From contig CM055080.1 of the NCBI GenBank assembly GCA_029204045.2, positions 10,480,838-10,544,837 of the forward strand: a stretch of 64,000 nt of DNA. Direction: 5' to 3'. The position numbers were made by a program, and so were the translations under genes. This document shows, one piece after another, positions 47,298 to 59,097 of this stretch. How positions within the stretch are numbered: position 1 is the stretch's first letter; each line of letters starts with the position of its first letter. This DNA is from Tillandsia leiboldiana. Taxonomy: Eukaryota; Streptophyta; Magnoliopsida; Poales; Bromeliaceae. The notes below the pieces were generated by a model, which was not told where the DNA came from, did no database searches, and saw only the letters and a list, made by a program, of their open reading frames with translations.

Positions 47298-47826
47298 GGG
47301 GATTTTTTTAAAATAACCCTCCCAAACTTCATTATTTGCCAAATGACCCTATATAAAAAAAATTTGTAAAACTAACCCTCCTTTTGCCACCTCGGCGCCA
47401 CGTTGGGCGGGCGGCGTGAAGGCGCTGAAGCGGTCAGCGTCTTCACAATAATCCTATGAAGGCGCTGAACGCCTCAGCGTCTTCATACCATCCGTTGAAG
47501 GCGCTGAAGGGTTCAGCGCCTTCACAAGAAAACATGTGAAGGCGCTGATCTGTTCAGCGCCTTCATGATATATGGTGAAGGCGCTGTTTCATTCAGCGCC
47601 TTCAGCATATACTACAACCGCGTCGAGGACTTAGTCATTTTTCGGCGAAAAATGGCTTAAGTCCTCAGTGTAAGGCAAAGATGGCTTCTCTGTAAAGGCG
47701 CTGAGTGGCTCAGCGTCTTTAGTGAAGGCGCTGATTTGCTCAGCGCCTTTAACTAAATAGTAAAGACGCTGAATGGATCAGCGCCTTTAACTTAATGTTA
47801 AAGGCGCTGCCCGCGTCAGCGCCTTC
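47298..47826 (+). repeat. left terminal inverted repeat with palindrome array
   Basis: Unique outer part to about 47,415, then nine palindromes of the form GAAGGCGCTGA-N5/6-TCAGCGCCTTC spaced about 38 bp. The larger hairpin 47,625-47,666 lies between the fifth and sixth. Confidence 0.9.
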
Positions 47827-47939
47827 TTCACCACCATAACCACCGCACGGGCAACAGTGCGCCCTCATTCATCTTCTCCAATCCCGCATTCATCTTCTCC
47901 AATCCCGCACCACCTTCTTCCCACACGAGCCCCGCACAG

Positions 47940-48182
47940 AGAGAGCTTGCTCCGAGCACAGATCGCCGTCGCCTTCGCCGTCGCAGTGCCTCGAGCACAG
48001 TGAGATCGCCGTCGCAGTGTCGATCTCCTCTCGCGCATTGTGCCTATCTCCTCTCGCCGTTGCCGTCGCCGTCGCCGTCGCCTTCGCCGTCGCCGTCTCA
48101 GTGCCTCGAGCACAGTGAGATCGCCGTCGCAGTGTCGATCTCCTCTCGCGCATTGTGCCTATCTCCTCTCGCCGTTGCCGTT

Positions 48183-48213
<31 letters not shown>

Positions 48214-48315
48214 TCGTCGCCGTCGCCGTCGTCGTCGCCTTCGCCTTCGCCGTCGCCTTCGCCGTCACCGTCGCCTTCGCCGTCGCCTTTGCCGTCGCCG
48301 TCTCTCTCGCGCTCT
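47940..48315. repeat. GCCGTC-rich simple repeat with a 115-bp tandem duplication
   Basis: Hexamer-like GCCGTC/GCCTTC tract. The stretch starting GTGCCTCGAGCACAGTGAGA at 47,986 recurs at 48,101. Long open frames here (Arg-rich or Ser-Pro rich) are products of the repeat. It may serve as promoter or leader of the transposase gene. Confidence 0.8.
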
Positions 48316-48379
48316 CAAAATCACTGTAAGCTCACTCCCTCTCCATTCTCTCTCTTTCTCTTTCTCTCTCTCACTGCGA

Positions 48380-48870
48380 GAGAGTGATCTCTCACAGTGA
48401 AGACTTCACTGTGAGAGATCTCTCTCACAGTGAAGTCTTCACTGTGAGAGACTCTCTCACAGTGAAGAGTATTCACTGTGAGAGATCTCTCTCACAGTGA
48501 AGAGACTGTGAGAGATCTCTCTCACAGTGAAGTCTTCACTGTGAGAGACTCTCTCACAGTGAAGAGTCTTCACTGTGAGAGAGCTCTCACAGTGAAGACT
48601 CTTCACTGTGAGACTACTTGTGCACTACTTGATCCTAGCCATAAACACTAAATGATTGCAACACAATAACAACACTCTGATCTCACTGTGAGAGATCAGA
48701 GTGATCTCTCACAATGAAGCTTATTGTGAGAGATCACTCTCTCAGAGAGATCCCTTCACAGTGAGGGATTCTCTGTTCTCATAGTGAGGGATCCCTCATT
48801 GTGAGGGATCCCTCATTGTGAGGGATCCCTCTGTTCTCATAGTTAAAATGGCTAATCGTCGCATGTAAAG
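48380..48870. repeat. subterminal palindrome array CTCTCACAGTGAA / TTCACTGTGAGAG
   Basis: More than ten alternating arms that can form stacked stems. Arms become more diverged (GAGGGATCCCTC) toward 48,840. Located between the left terminal repeat and the transposase start codon. Confidence 0.85.
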
Positions 48871-48950
48871 TGAGAGGTTTCACTGTCGGTCTCCGACTGT
48901 AAAGTTAAAAGTAGTATTTTGAAGTGGTTAAATTTTGTTTTGTAGTTGAA

Positions 48951-51900
48951 ATGGCTAATCCTCGCATGCCCATAAGTATTCATTGGGATGGACAGTTAGT
49001 TATCGATGGGAATGGTCCACGATATATCGGCGGTCAAAAAAAGCTAATCGCGATACCTTCTGATTGTACATATAGTAGGTTTGAGACGAGAATGTATCGT
49101 TCAGTAAATTGTACAAGCGAACAATTTCGTCTAAAATTTACTATTGGTTGTCCCACGATCGGTGGTGGATTTTTAGCTCACGAAGTACTAGATGATAAAT
49201 CATTGGAGGGAATGATAGGATTATGTCAACATCATGGTGTTGTGACGGTATACATTGAGAAAGAGTTACAACCATCGGATAATTTTGAACCGCAAGGTTA
49301 TTACACCCAAATGCTCCACAATTATATTGATTTGGGTCCTTCCGCCAATGTAATGAGTGATCAACATATTCCACACGAAGGTGGTGTCAGAATGACAAGG
49401 TTAGAACAACAACCTAATAATTTTGTCATTTTGTCATTTAGCATATTATTTAAATGGACTTAAATATTATATACATTGCAGAGAAAGTGAGTATGACCCG
49501 ATTGAGAGTGTTGTACCTTGCTCGTTTAGTAGTGTGCCACCAACGACCACATGTGTGGCACCTACGACCACACACACGCAAGCCACGACCTCACGCGGAC
49601 ACACGCAAGCCACGACCTCACGCGGACACCGCACGCATGCCACGACATCACGCGAACAATGCACGACCTCCCGTATTGAACCAAGGATGTCTCATTTACA
49701 ACTAGAACCTTCTGATTGGGGGTAAGTACAAATATAAATTAAATGTTAAGTTTTAAATTAATGGCAATGTTGGAATTTTAGGTTTACCAAATTTACAGGT
49801 TATCTAATTCCTATGAACATTGGAATCCACCTGCTATTAATGAATTTGATACGAATGTTGAGGAAGGAGGTGATAATGTTGACAGGGGTGGTGATAGTGA
49901 TATTAATCATGAGGATTCACCAATCCATGATGATCTGAATAGTAGTGAGGATGGCGAACCGGATGTTCCATTTCCAGATATAGATGAAAATCATGATGGA
50001 GGGTTAAATGATCTTGCAAATGCAATTTACACTCAAGTGGACAACCCACAAATCAGCAATGATTACGTAGACAATCCTGACGAGGAAAATGAATTTATTG
50101 ATCATCCGGATCGTTTTCTTTCCGATACTAATTGGATTAATCAGTATGTTGTAGATCATACAGATCTTAATATTCGACAAATCAATACTGGTCGACCTAG
50201 CATCGACGAGAGTTGGGCTGGACGTGTCTTTCAAGATAAGCCATCTTTATTGGATGCACTAGACCGGTGGCATATTGAGCATAATGTACAAATGAAAGTA
50301 TTGAAATCTACAAAAACGACGTACACTGTCAAATGCTTAGTAGAGGAATGTTCTTGGAGATTACATGCTTCAGTACCCAAAAATACGACATATTTTAGGG
50401 TAAAAACATATGCTGGTCCACACACATGTGTAATTCTAATACTGAATGCGGCGAACCGTAACTGTAATTCCACCCTTATATGTCAATTGATCCTTTCGGT
50501 GTTAAAAGTTAGACTTAATTTAAGGCCAAAAGAAATTCGAGATATGGTGCAAGCAGAGTTCCATACTGACATAACATATTGGAAGGCTTGGCAATCAAAG
50601 ATGAAAGCATTACAAATTATTTACGGGAGCTGGGAGCAATCGTACACTGACTTACCTCGTTACCTTTCAATGGTAAAGAATTATAATCCTGGTACTCAAT
50701 GGCATCTGGATCATATGTGGCCGCAAGATGGCATTTTTACCTTTCATCGTGTTTTTTGGTCATTTGGACCTTCGATCCATGGATTCGCAAATTGTCGGCC
50801 GTTGGTTAGTATTGATGCCACACATTTATACGGCAAATACGAAGGTCATGCTTTGATAGCGACGGCTGTAGATGCAAATGATGGATTATATCCTTTGGCA
50901 TTTGCAATTTGTGAGGGAGAGAATGCCGGGAGTTGGCAATGGTTTTTGCATAACTTGCGTCGCTATGTTACCCGTGATAGAGAGATTTGTTTAATATCTG
51001 ATCGATTTCTTGGATTGAAGGAAATAGTTGCTGATATCTATCGTCCAGCACGAGGGCACGCGCATCGTTGGTGTCTTCGACATATGAAAGCAAACATGAA
51101 AAAACGCTTCAAGACCGACATATTGTTAAATAAATTCTGGAATATCGGAAAGGCTGCAACACCGACGGAATATAATCAGCTGAAGGAAGAATTAAAGGTG
51201 TTGGATAACGATGCATGGGAGTGGGTCCATAATCTAGACAGATATAAAGAGTACTGGGCAAGAGCATTTGATGAAGGCAGACGGTTTGGAATGTTGACTA
51301 CAAATCTTTCTGAATCCTTAAATGGGGTTATTAAGGACACCCGTGGTTTGCCTATCATAGCTTTTGTTGCGTCTACTTTTTATAAGCTTAATACCTATTT
51401 CTGCCAGCGCCGTGAGGACGGTGAACTTTGGACTCACGCTTTTGTCAGTAAAGTAAAAAATCAGATTACTGAAAATTTAGATACGGCGCGGGCACATCAT
51501 ATTGTAAGATTTGGACTCACCGAATTTGAAGTTAAAACTGAAGATTTCGACTACAAAGTGATCGTCAATGGTTCAAATGTCGAATGCTCATGTTGTGAAT
51601 TATATCTAACAGGAATACCTTGCTCGCATGTCTTAGCAGTTTGTAGTACATCACATATGAGATTACCATACGAGAATTTTACTTCACACTGGTATAGTAC
51701 AGACTGCTATCGTGCGACGTACGCACCACAATTACATCCTGTTCCTGATAGACGCCACTGGCCACGACCCCAAGGTCCCCCGATTGTACCGCCCCCTTTA
51801 CGAAGGAAGAAAGGTCGTCCACGATGTACACGTATTCGTAATGTAATGGACGAGGGGGAAGGCCGACGAGGGAAATGCTCCATTTGTAAGCAGGAAGGCC

Positions 51901-51989
51901 ATTATAGGAGCACTTGTCCACAAAATACAGCAATAGTGCAACAAGGACGTCGGCGTATGATTTACACAATTATATTTATCTTCTCTTAA
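48951..51989 (+). CDS. MURA-like transposase of the PMD-MULE, 959 residues
   Basis: Three exons by splice signals and phase: 48,951-49,399, 49,482-49,721, 49,799-51,989, uninterrupted. It cuts and rejoins the element ends in the nucleus. Order: N-terminal MULE leader domain (residues 1-150); Thr/His-rich linker; acidic stretch (about 245-310); DNA-binding region with CLVEECSWRLHAS; DDE catalytic core with D569 in SIDATHLYGKYEGH, D631 in CLISDR and E735 in NLSESLN; the WCLRHMK Cys/His motif; a SWIM zinc finger CSCCELYLTGIPCSH at about 824-842; and a CCHC knuckle CSICKQEGHYRSTC at about 924. The start ATG is near-duplicated at 48,848. An alternative 3' splice beyond 51,950 is possible. Confidence 0.88.
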
Positions 51990-52042
51990 TATTTAATTAT
52001 TTCTAGCTATCATGTTACTAATATGTAGATTGCTTATTGCAG

Positions 52043-54710
52043 ATGGCAGATCACGAGGACGCGGGGCCGGTTGATGCTACTGTCTTGGTAGACCAGCATC
52101 GTCATAGGTCGGCCTTTATCAGGACTGAGGTAAGAGCTATCATTTTTTATTTTTTTCAAATATTATAAATAATCTGAATTCATGTTAGAGCTAACTATAT
52201 TTTTTTTCGCATCACATGATTATTATCCCGTCCTTTTCGCAGAGCACGGCCGCAAGATGAACCAGTGGGAGGTTGATCATCCAGCAGTACTCGATCTACT
52301 TCGCCAGTCGGGATTCTACGGGTTATCCCGACTGCGACGATTGGTACTGGATCAGTCTCTACTGGGGGCTCTTGCGGAGAGGTGGAGACTGGAGACCCAG
52401 ACCTTCCACTTCCGCCACGGGGAGATGACCGTCACACTGCAGGATGTGGCGGTTATTTCGGGTCTCCGTGTGCATGGGGCGCCGGTCTCTGGTTCCACCA
52501 TCCACGATTGGCGTGCTCTGAGTATGGAGTTGTTGGGGGGGTTACCAGATAACATCCAGAGGTATCAAGTTTCACTAGATTGGTTATATCGGAATTATCA
52601 TAATATACCTCTGGATGCCCCCGCCGGGAGAGTCGCAGCTACCGCCCGTGCTTATATTCTATATCAGATCGGGGGTAGTCTGTTTCCAAACCCCATCGGA
52701 TACAAAGTTCATCTAAAGTGGCTACCACTTTTAGCGGACTTTGATATCTGCGGCGCTTATGCGTGGGGTGCCGCGACTCTCGCATATCTATATCGGGCAC
52801 TAGCAGATGCCGCGGTGAACGGGAAGGCCAAATGCTGTTGTTTTGCTACCCTATTGCAGGTATAAAATCTGATTTCTGGATTTCAGATTTATCTTTATAT
52901 TGGTAATATATATTTGTTTAATTAATTTAACCTGTTGGCGTGAATTTACAGATCTGGGCTTGGGACCATCTTCACATCGGCCGACCTACGCGCATCCTAG
53001 ATCAGCCCGAGATAGTCGATCGACCCCTGGGTTGCCGGTAAGATATTTTTTTTCATGAAGTAGATTTTTGTATTTCAATTATAAATGCAACTAATATATG
53101 TTTTTTATAATCTAGATGGGGCAACACTGGAGGGCTGCGTTACGGAACCAATGTCAAGACGTGTGACATTGAGTTCTACAGAGACGAGCTGGATCAGCAG
53201 CGAGAGGCGCAGGTATGTAGATCTTTTATTAAATACTTTAAGTATGTAGATGTTTTATTCAACACTAATCATTTTGTCGATTAACAGGTTATATGGATGC
53301 CCTACACAGATCAGGTTATAGAGACATTACCTGATTTATGTGTGCATGGCTCAGCGGTCTGGCGTGCACGGACAGTCCTGATATGCTTTCATATCGTGGA
53401 GATGCACGTGCCAGACCGAGTCATGCGGCAGTTCGGTCTTCTGCAGCATATACCTGTCGATGTGGAGTCAATCCCACGCATCACAGTACGTGGGCGTGCG
53501 GATGAGGACTGGATAGCATTTCATGCTGCCCACATTGAGAGGTGGTCCGAGAGGCTTGATCACATTTTTGATCAAGCCCCGGCTGCTGGTGAGGACCCAC
53601 TGCAAGCGGCATCCATATACATGCAGTGGTACTGGAGCATTACACGACGATGGATTTCTCATCCAGTACAGCGTCCTCCGCTGACTTTCCACCCTCGTGG
53701 GCATGCCGAGAGATCACTGGTATTAAAATTTATATATATAAATTTACTGTATTCAACTTTCCTCATATAAATTTAATTTTAATTTCTAATTTATAATGCA
53801 GGCTGACACACTACGACATGTTCAAACCATTGTCGACCAGATAGTGGATGACAGACCGCCGACTGATACTATTATTCAAACTTTGAGACAAATGAGCGGC
53901 AATATTCGGATGGTACTACAGCATGTACCATCTGACCCTGCGGCCAGAGAGGCAACCCGACCTTCCGATGAGGGAGCGACTTCGAGTCATCAGGTACCAT
54001 TTAGCATAGAATTCAAATTAAGTTTTCAAATTCATATTAACAAACTATTTACACTCTTTCAGGTGCCACGATCTTCATCTCCTACCATTCAGGCACCGAT
54101 GACATTACCTTCATATGAGGGAGCCCGACCTTCCGATGAGGGAGCGACTTCGAGTCATCAGGTACCATTTAGCATAGAATTCAAATTAAGTTTTCAAATT
54201 CATATTAACAAACTATTTACACTCTTTCAGGTGCCACGATCTTCATCTCCTACCATTCAGGCACCGATGACATTACCTTCATATGAGGGAGCCCGACCTT
54301 CCGATGAGGGAGCGACTTCGAGTCATCAGGTACCATTTAGCATAGAATTCAAATTAAGTTTTCAAATTCATATTAACAAACTATTTACACTCTTTCAGGT
54401 GCCACGATCTCCATCTCCTACCATTCAGGCACCGATGACATTTCCTTCGACGTCAGCATCGCTCCCGCCGCCAGTCTCACAGACATATTCACGCCGTCGT
54501 CCAAGATCATCATCGCCACAGGAGCGCGAGCATATTGCGTCACAGGATCAGGGTGGTATCATCGAGGAGCTCGATCAGTCGGCAGCAGTCGAGCTTCTCG
54601 ATGATATACCTATCATCCAGCTTGCTGTTCCCCGTGGGCGAGGGCGAGGGCGAGGGCGTGGACGCGGGCGTGGGCGAGGACGTCGAGGTCGAGGACGTGC
54701 TCAAAATTGA
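52043..54710 (+). CDS. plant mobile domain (PMD/MAIN-like) protein encoded by the MULE, 672 residues
   Basis: Nine exons fit in phase: 52043-52129, 52245-52859, 52952-53037, 53116-53212, 53288-53719, 53802-53993, 54063-54161, 54231-54329, 54399-54710. The PMD core spans about residues 30-480 with HPAVLDLLRQSGFYGL, FHFRHGEMTVTLQDVAVISG, CGAYAWGAATLAYLYRAL, DIEFYRDELDQQREAQ and WRARTVLICFHIVEMHVPDR. This family occurs in host proteins MAIN and MAIL1, which act in silencing and genome stability, and in transposons. The tail is Ser/Pro/Glu-rich and ends in an Arg-Gly repeat, likely nucleic-acid binding. It lies 53 bp after the transposase stop, same strand. Its role in transposition is unknown. 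Confidence 0.85.
53961..54442 (+). repeat. 168-bp tandem exon-intron triplication in the PMD gene
   Basis: CCTTCCGATGAGGGAGCGAC recurs at 53,961, 54,129 and 54,297, offset 168 bp each. Each unit includes the end of one exon, a 69-bp intron and the next exon start. Because 168 is a multiple of 3 and the intron has no stop, both spliced and unspliced forms stay open. Third unit diverges after about 54,442. Confidence 0.9.
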
Positions 54711-54930
54711 GCTTTTGAGTTCAATTTTTGTAAATTTTATTTTTTGATGTTACTCAAGCCTCAATTTTTCTAAATTTTATTTTTTGATGCTATGAAATGA
54801 TTGTTGGTTGATCAATTGCTGTTTGTGAATATAGTTTTTACTTTTTCAATGTTATTTGTCAATGTTTGAACTTGTTGTACAAATTTGGGATTTTTTTAAG
54901 GTGATGTTAAGTACTGTTAGTAGCTGCAGG

Positions 54931-55572
54931 TAAAGACGCTGAGCCAGTCAGCGCCTTTAACATCAAGTTAAAGGCGCTGAACCGCTCAGCGCCTTTAATG
55001 TTTTACACTAAAGGCGCTGATCTATTCAGCGCCTTTAGTGTTTTACACTAAAGGCGCTGAGCTACTCAGCGCCTTCAGTGCAGAACACTAAAGACGCTGA
55101 TTAGCTCAGCGCCTCTACAGGGAATTTTCTTGCACTGCGGACTTAGTCAATTTTCGCGGCGAAAAATGCCCAAGTCCTCGACGCCTTATGCGTACGATGA
55201 AGGCGTTGAAGCGGTCAGCGCCTTCAGTGCAGAACACTAAAGACGCTGATTAGCTCAGCGCCTCTACAGGGAATTTTCTTGCACTGCGGGCTTGGTCAAT
55301 TTTCGCGGCGAAAAATGCCCAAGTCCTCGACGCCTTATGCGTACGATGAAGGCGCTGAAGCGGTCAGCGCCTTCACATATAGCATGAAGGCGCTGAGGGG
55401 TTCAGCGCCTTCATAGGAATATTATGAAGGCGCTGCCCGCTTCAGCGCCTTCACGCTGTCTACCCTACGTGACGCCGACGTGGCAAAAGAAAGATTAGTT
55501 TTACAAATTTGTTTTTGAGAGGGTCATTTTGCAAAATAGGAAAAGTAACAGGGTCATTTTTGAAAAATCCCC
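54931..55572 (-). repeat. right terminal inverted repeat with palindrome array
   Basis: About ten GAAGGCGCTGA..TCAGCGCCTTC palindromes, two copies of the larger hairpin (55,139-55,179 and 55,288-55,328) created by a 149-bp tandem duplication, then a unique outer ~120 bp ending AAAAATCCCC. Confidence 0.9.
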
Positions 55573-55581
55573 GTGTAGCTA

Positions 55582-57078
55582 CGTACTAGAATTTATCCTT
55601 TCGCACAAGCTCTCTGGATGTGGCCTCTCCGCTGCCGCGGACAGCAGAAGAACTTAGATTTTTTTTTTTTTTTTTAATGTTCTATTTATTAATGTAAAAT
55701 ATATTCTCCTTGTTGTCATGATTTTTTTTTTTTCTTTCTTTTTCGTTTTGGTTTTCACATCTATTCTCTCTTAACTCCTAATAAAAACTTTAGATCTGGT
55801 TAAAGGCTCCGCGAACTTTCGGAGCGATCTGTAAGAAAATTCCCATATTGGGGCTAAAAATCACATCTTTTTGGAATTTATCTCTCGTTTCTCTTTTAAT
55901 TTTTATCTCAAGTTCGGAAATTTTGTTCTTTCTCCGTTTTTAATTAACTCCCTGGCTATCTCCCACAGAAAAGAACTTCAGATCTGGTCAAGGATTAGAA
56001 CTCTTTGTGCGATCTGCAAGAAAAAAGCCTCTTTTCATGCTAAAAGTCGCGTCTTTCTGCAATTTTTTTTGTTGGATTTAAAGGTTTTTTGTTTGAGGTT
56101 AAAATCGCGTCTTTTGGGGATTTTAAGGCTAAAATTCGCTTCTTTTTTGCAATTTCTTTCTCCTTTTTTTTTTCTTTAATATTTCAAGTGCAAAATCCTT
56201 CTTCTTATTCTTCACAAATTGGAGAAGTTATTTATGTATTTGATCGAATGGAAACGCCGAGATCTTTGGAAATTGTAATTTTAAATCATTCCCTTGTTGG
56301 TGCCTTAATAAAGACCCCTTTTGTGTATTGGCAATTGAATGTATTCTGGTCACTTCAACTTCTGTTGATGGCTTCGGGAATTCTTTCTATTTGATGCTGC
56401 AAGTTTGATTCTCTGCCACTCTGCTTAGGCGTCGATCGAGTAGAATTGATTTGGTTTGTAGTTCTGTGAATTCAAGTGAATTGAATCTTTCTTTTACCCC
56501 GAGCTCTTGGTCTGTTTGGATTCGGTATAGAATCGGAAATAGGAGGGATATTCCTTTTATTCTTTCAAACGCACCAGAAATCAATCGGTATAGTTTGTTT
56601 CGGTATAACTAGAATAAGTGAGAATTATTATTCTCACTCTTTCCAACCACCCTCTTACTTTTTTCTTAAATACCCTTCCACGTCTACCGAGATACTATCT
56701 CTCACCTCATTATTATATAAGTAAAAAAATAATTTACCTTAATTAAAACTCTTTATTTCTCATTTTCATACCAAACACAAAATCTCTTATTTCTGAAATT
56801 ATTTATTCCTTATTTTCATACCAAACACAAAATCTCTTATTTCCTCTCTTATTTCCAAAACCATTCCAAATGTTTTTTTACACTAGTTTCGTAATTTATA
56901 CTTATCTCTGAAATAGCTAGTTCTGTCTTATCCCATTACCAAACGGGCAGGCGAAAGAACCGGATGGTATAGAATAGAATTATGTTGTTTACTTTTCCTT
57001 TTTTAAACCATTGACTCTGCATATACGTAGTGAAACTATTCCTAATCTCCAAACCAAAGATTTAAGTGCTCATCGGCA
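55582..57078. other. spacer between the PMD-MULE and the right inverted arm
   Basis: T-rich DNA with an imperfect internal repeat (ACTT.AGATCTGGT.AA..., near 55,790 and 55,975). Short open frames lack domain patterns. Nothing recognised. Confidence 0.4.
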
Positions 57079-59097
57079 CGGATAATAAATAATTAGAATA
57101 TTTTATTGCTAAAAGAAGTAAATATTTTATATCATTATGTGCAAATTTTTGACATGATTTCGTACCACGATATTTAAATTCTTGCTCCAAACAACATGGA
57201 TAAGCTCTTTTTGACCCGTTCTATAGGGAGAGCTGTTTGTTTCGATGCAGTTATAAATACTATGCAATATGTGGTCCGATAGGCAGCAGTTAAATTTGCA
57301 TTTAGTTCGTTTGATATTACATAGTAGTGTTGCAACCCAAAATATTTTGTTTGATTGCCTTTGTTTGGACCTTGTTTCTGTGGGTCTTATTGTTTTTTGT
57401 AGGAGATAGTGAGATTACCGGCCCTCAAAGAAAGATAAAATTTTCTTTTTTATGGGTGGCTAGTTAAAATCATGCCTACGCAGAATTATTTGCTCCGAGT
57501 GCTGCATTTCCAAACTACGTTCAATTTGGGCGTAGGTTGAAATGGCAGCAATTGGGCTTTCATTTACAGGAATTGCAACTACAGTATAAAGAGCAGATTT
57601 TTTTTTAAAAATTTTTTTCGACGTGCATGTGATTGCACCTATATCGTAGATTGAGTTATAAGGAACCAAACAACCTTTATTAAGTGCTTAGCGAGCTCTC
57701 CTTTGTGCAGGAGGTGATAAAACATTGCTTGTCAGGTTCAACCGGATCGAATACTATCGGAATGGTTTTTGGTAATTTAGCTCTATCCTCTCTCTGTATG
57801 TATATCTGCTTTGTTGTCCGTCTCTCTCTTTTTCTTCTTATTTGTAAAATTATTATTTTTATTTTTTGGGAAAAAAATTGTTGCCACTGTAACTCTATTT
57901 GGAAGAGATACTTTTGTACCCTGCTCTTTACCCCCAACTATCCCTCTTTCCCTACTCCTCACTCCTTTTTTATCTATCTTCTTTTGCTTTCTCTAGTTTC
58001 TCCCTAAAAAGAGGATGGTATGGCACTGTACATATTTTGATTGTTTATAGGAAGTTTGAGTAGAAATTGGTTACATTATAAGATGATGTTAGACTATAAA
58101 TGTGTGGTGTGTTTAGAAACTTATTACTAGAAAAACTATGCATGAAAAGAGATTATAAATTCAACTCGACCAAATAAAAATGATGGAATGGTTAGGCAAA
58201 GAAAATTTCAAGCAGTAAATAGCCGCTAACGTGAATGAATACTATCGGCATCATCCCACATTTTTTTTACTTTAATATTCTTATAGGTGGCGCGAGGGGT
58301 TCTACCTGTGTCTATATGTTGTGAGCGCGGACGGGGGATGGGGCAGTATGAGGAGGACGTCACAACGATAGCGGCGATGGCAATGGCTCGCTACGGTCGC
58401 AGGTGCGGCAATTCTTTGCCAGAGGTATGGTTGCACCTGTTTGAGAATAGATTTAAACGCCTTTTCCACGCAACTTTGTTTCATCAGACTTTGCTTTAGC
58501 TAACTTAAGTGAGTCCATAACATTTTTGTTAGTTGACTAACTGTCTCGACATTGAACTTAGTGTTGGAGGTTAAATGAATAGAGTTCTAAGGTATACCCT
58601 AAAGCCACTTGGTGGTGAATCCTGATATAGATTTTACACTCTAGAGATAAGAGTTGGAGCTTAAATTGTAGTTTAATATTTGTAGAGATAGAATTGGTTT
58701 GATGCCCTTAAAAGAGGGCATAACATATTTCAATTACACTCTGGAGATAGAATTGGATTGATGCCCTTAAAAGAGTTTATTGAGCATACATAGTTTCTTG
58801 GAGAGGCCTAGCATATCTCTAGAGGGCACAACGAAATAAAATCATATATGATGGAGAGTTGTTTGATGCTTAGGTTACATTCACAAGGATTTGGTCCCAA
58901 ATCTTTCCTTCCAAAAATTAATGTTAGCTAGTTTGGAACAATAATTCATGCCGTTATAATTAGAGTTACCGGAAACAGCAAGTCGGGAATTTTCAATGCG
59001 TTTTGCCCGTGCATAGAGTAGAGACAAAAATGAATGGTCTAAAATTGAATAAGCTTCTAAAACATACCATAGGATCCATCTAAATGAAAAATCAAAG

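Larger units (their letters stand above)
47298..55572 (+). mobile_element. complete PMD-MULE with palindrome-array inverted ends, TSD GTGTAGCTA
   Basis: 8,275 bp. The perfect 9-bp target duplication GTGTAGCTA (47,289-47,297 and 55,573-55,581) is the Mutator hallmark. Ends are GGGGATTTTT and AAAAATCCCC. The outer ~120 bp of both ends align as inverted repeats (ATGACCCT, AATTTGTAAAACTAA, TTTTGCCAC.TCGGCG.CACGT), then palindrome arrays follow. Inside, on the plus strand, are an intact transposase gene and an intact PMD gene. All parts needed for mobility seem present, though activity is not shown. Confidence 0.93.

Noticed and set aside
47416..47826. Regular repeats with spacers, CRISPR-like in appearance
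   Set aside because: The units are palindromes inside eukaryotic transposon inverted repeats with a 9-bp target duplication; spacers are short and similar, and there is no cas gene.
47865..48400. Arg-rich and Ser-Pro-rich open frames on both strands
   Set aside because: Low-complexity products of the GCCGTC repeat present in several frames at once; more likely leader or promoter.
51950..52050. Transposase-PMD fusion by splicing from 51,956 into the AG at 52,042
   Set aside because: The only nearby GT would join out of frame with the PMD Met; two separate genes fit better.
57684..58007. Plus-strand frame of 107 codons, also present inverted at 39,333-39,578
   Set aside because: Conservation only reflects the inverted duplication; hydrophobic low-complexity sequence with no splice or start support.
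58287..58499. Possible exon, open in both inverted arms (38,773-39,030)
   Set aside because: No recognisable domain and no in-phase link to exons 15 or 16 of the WD40 gene.
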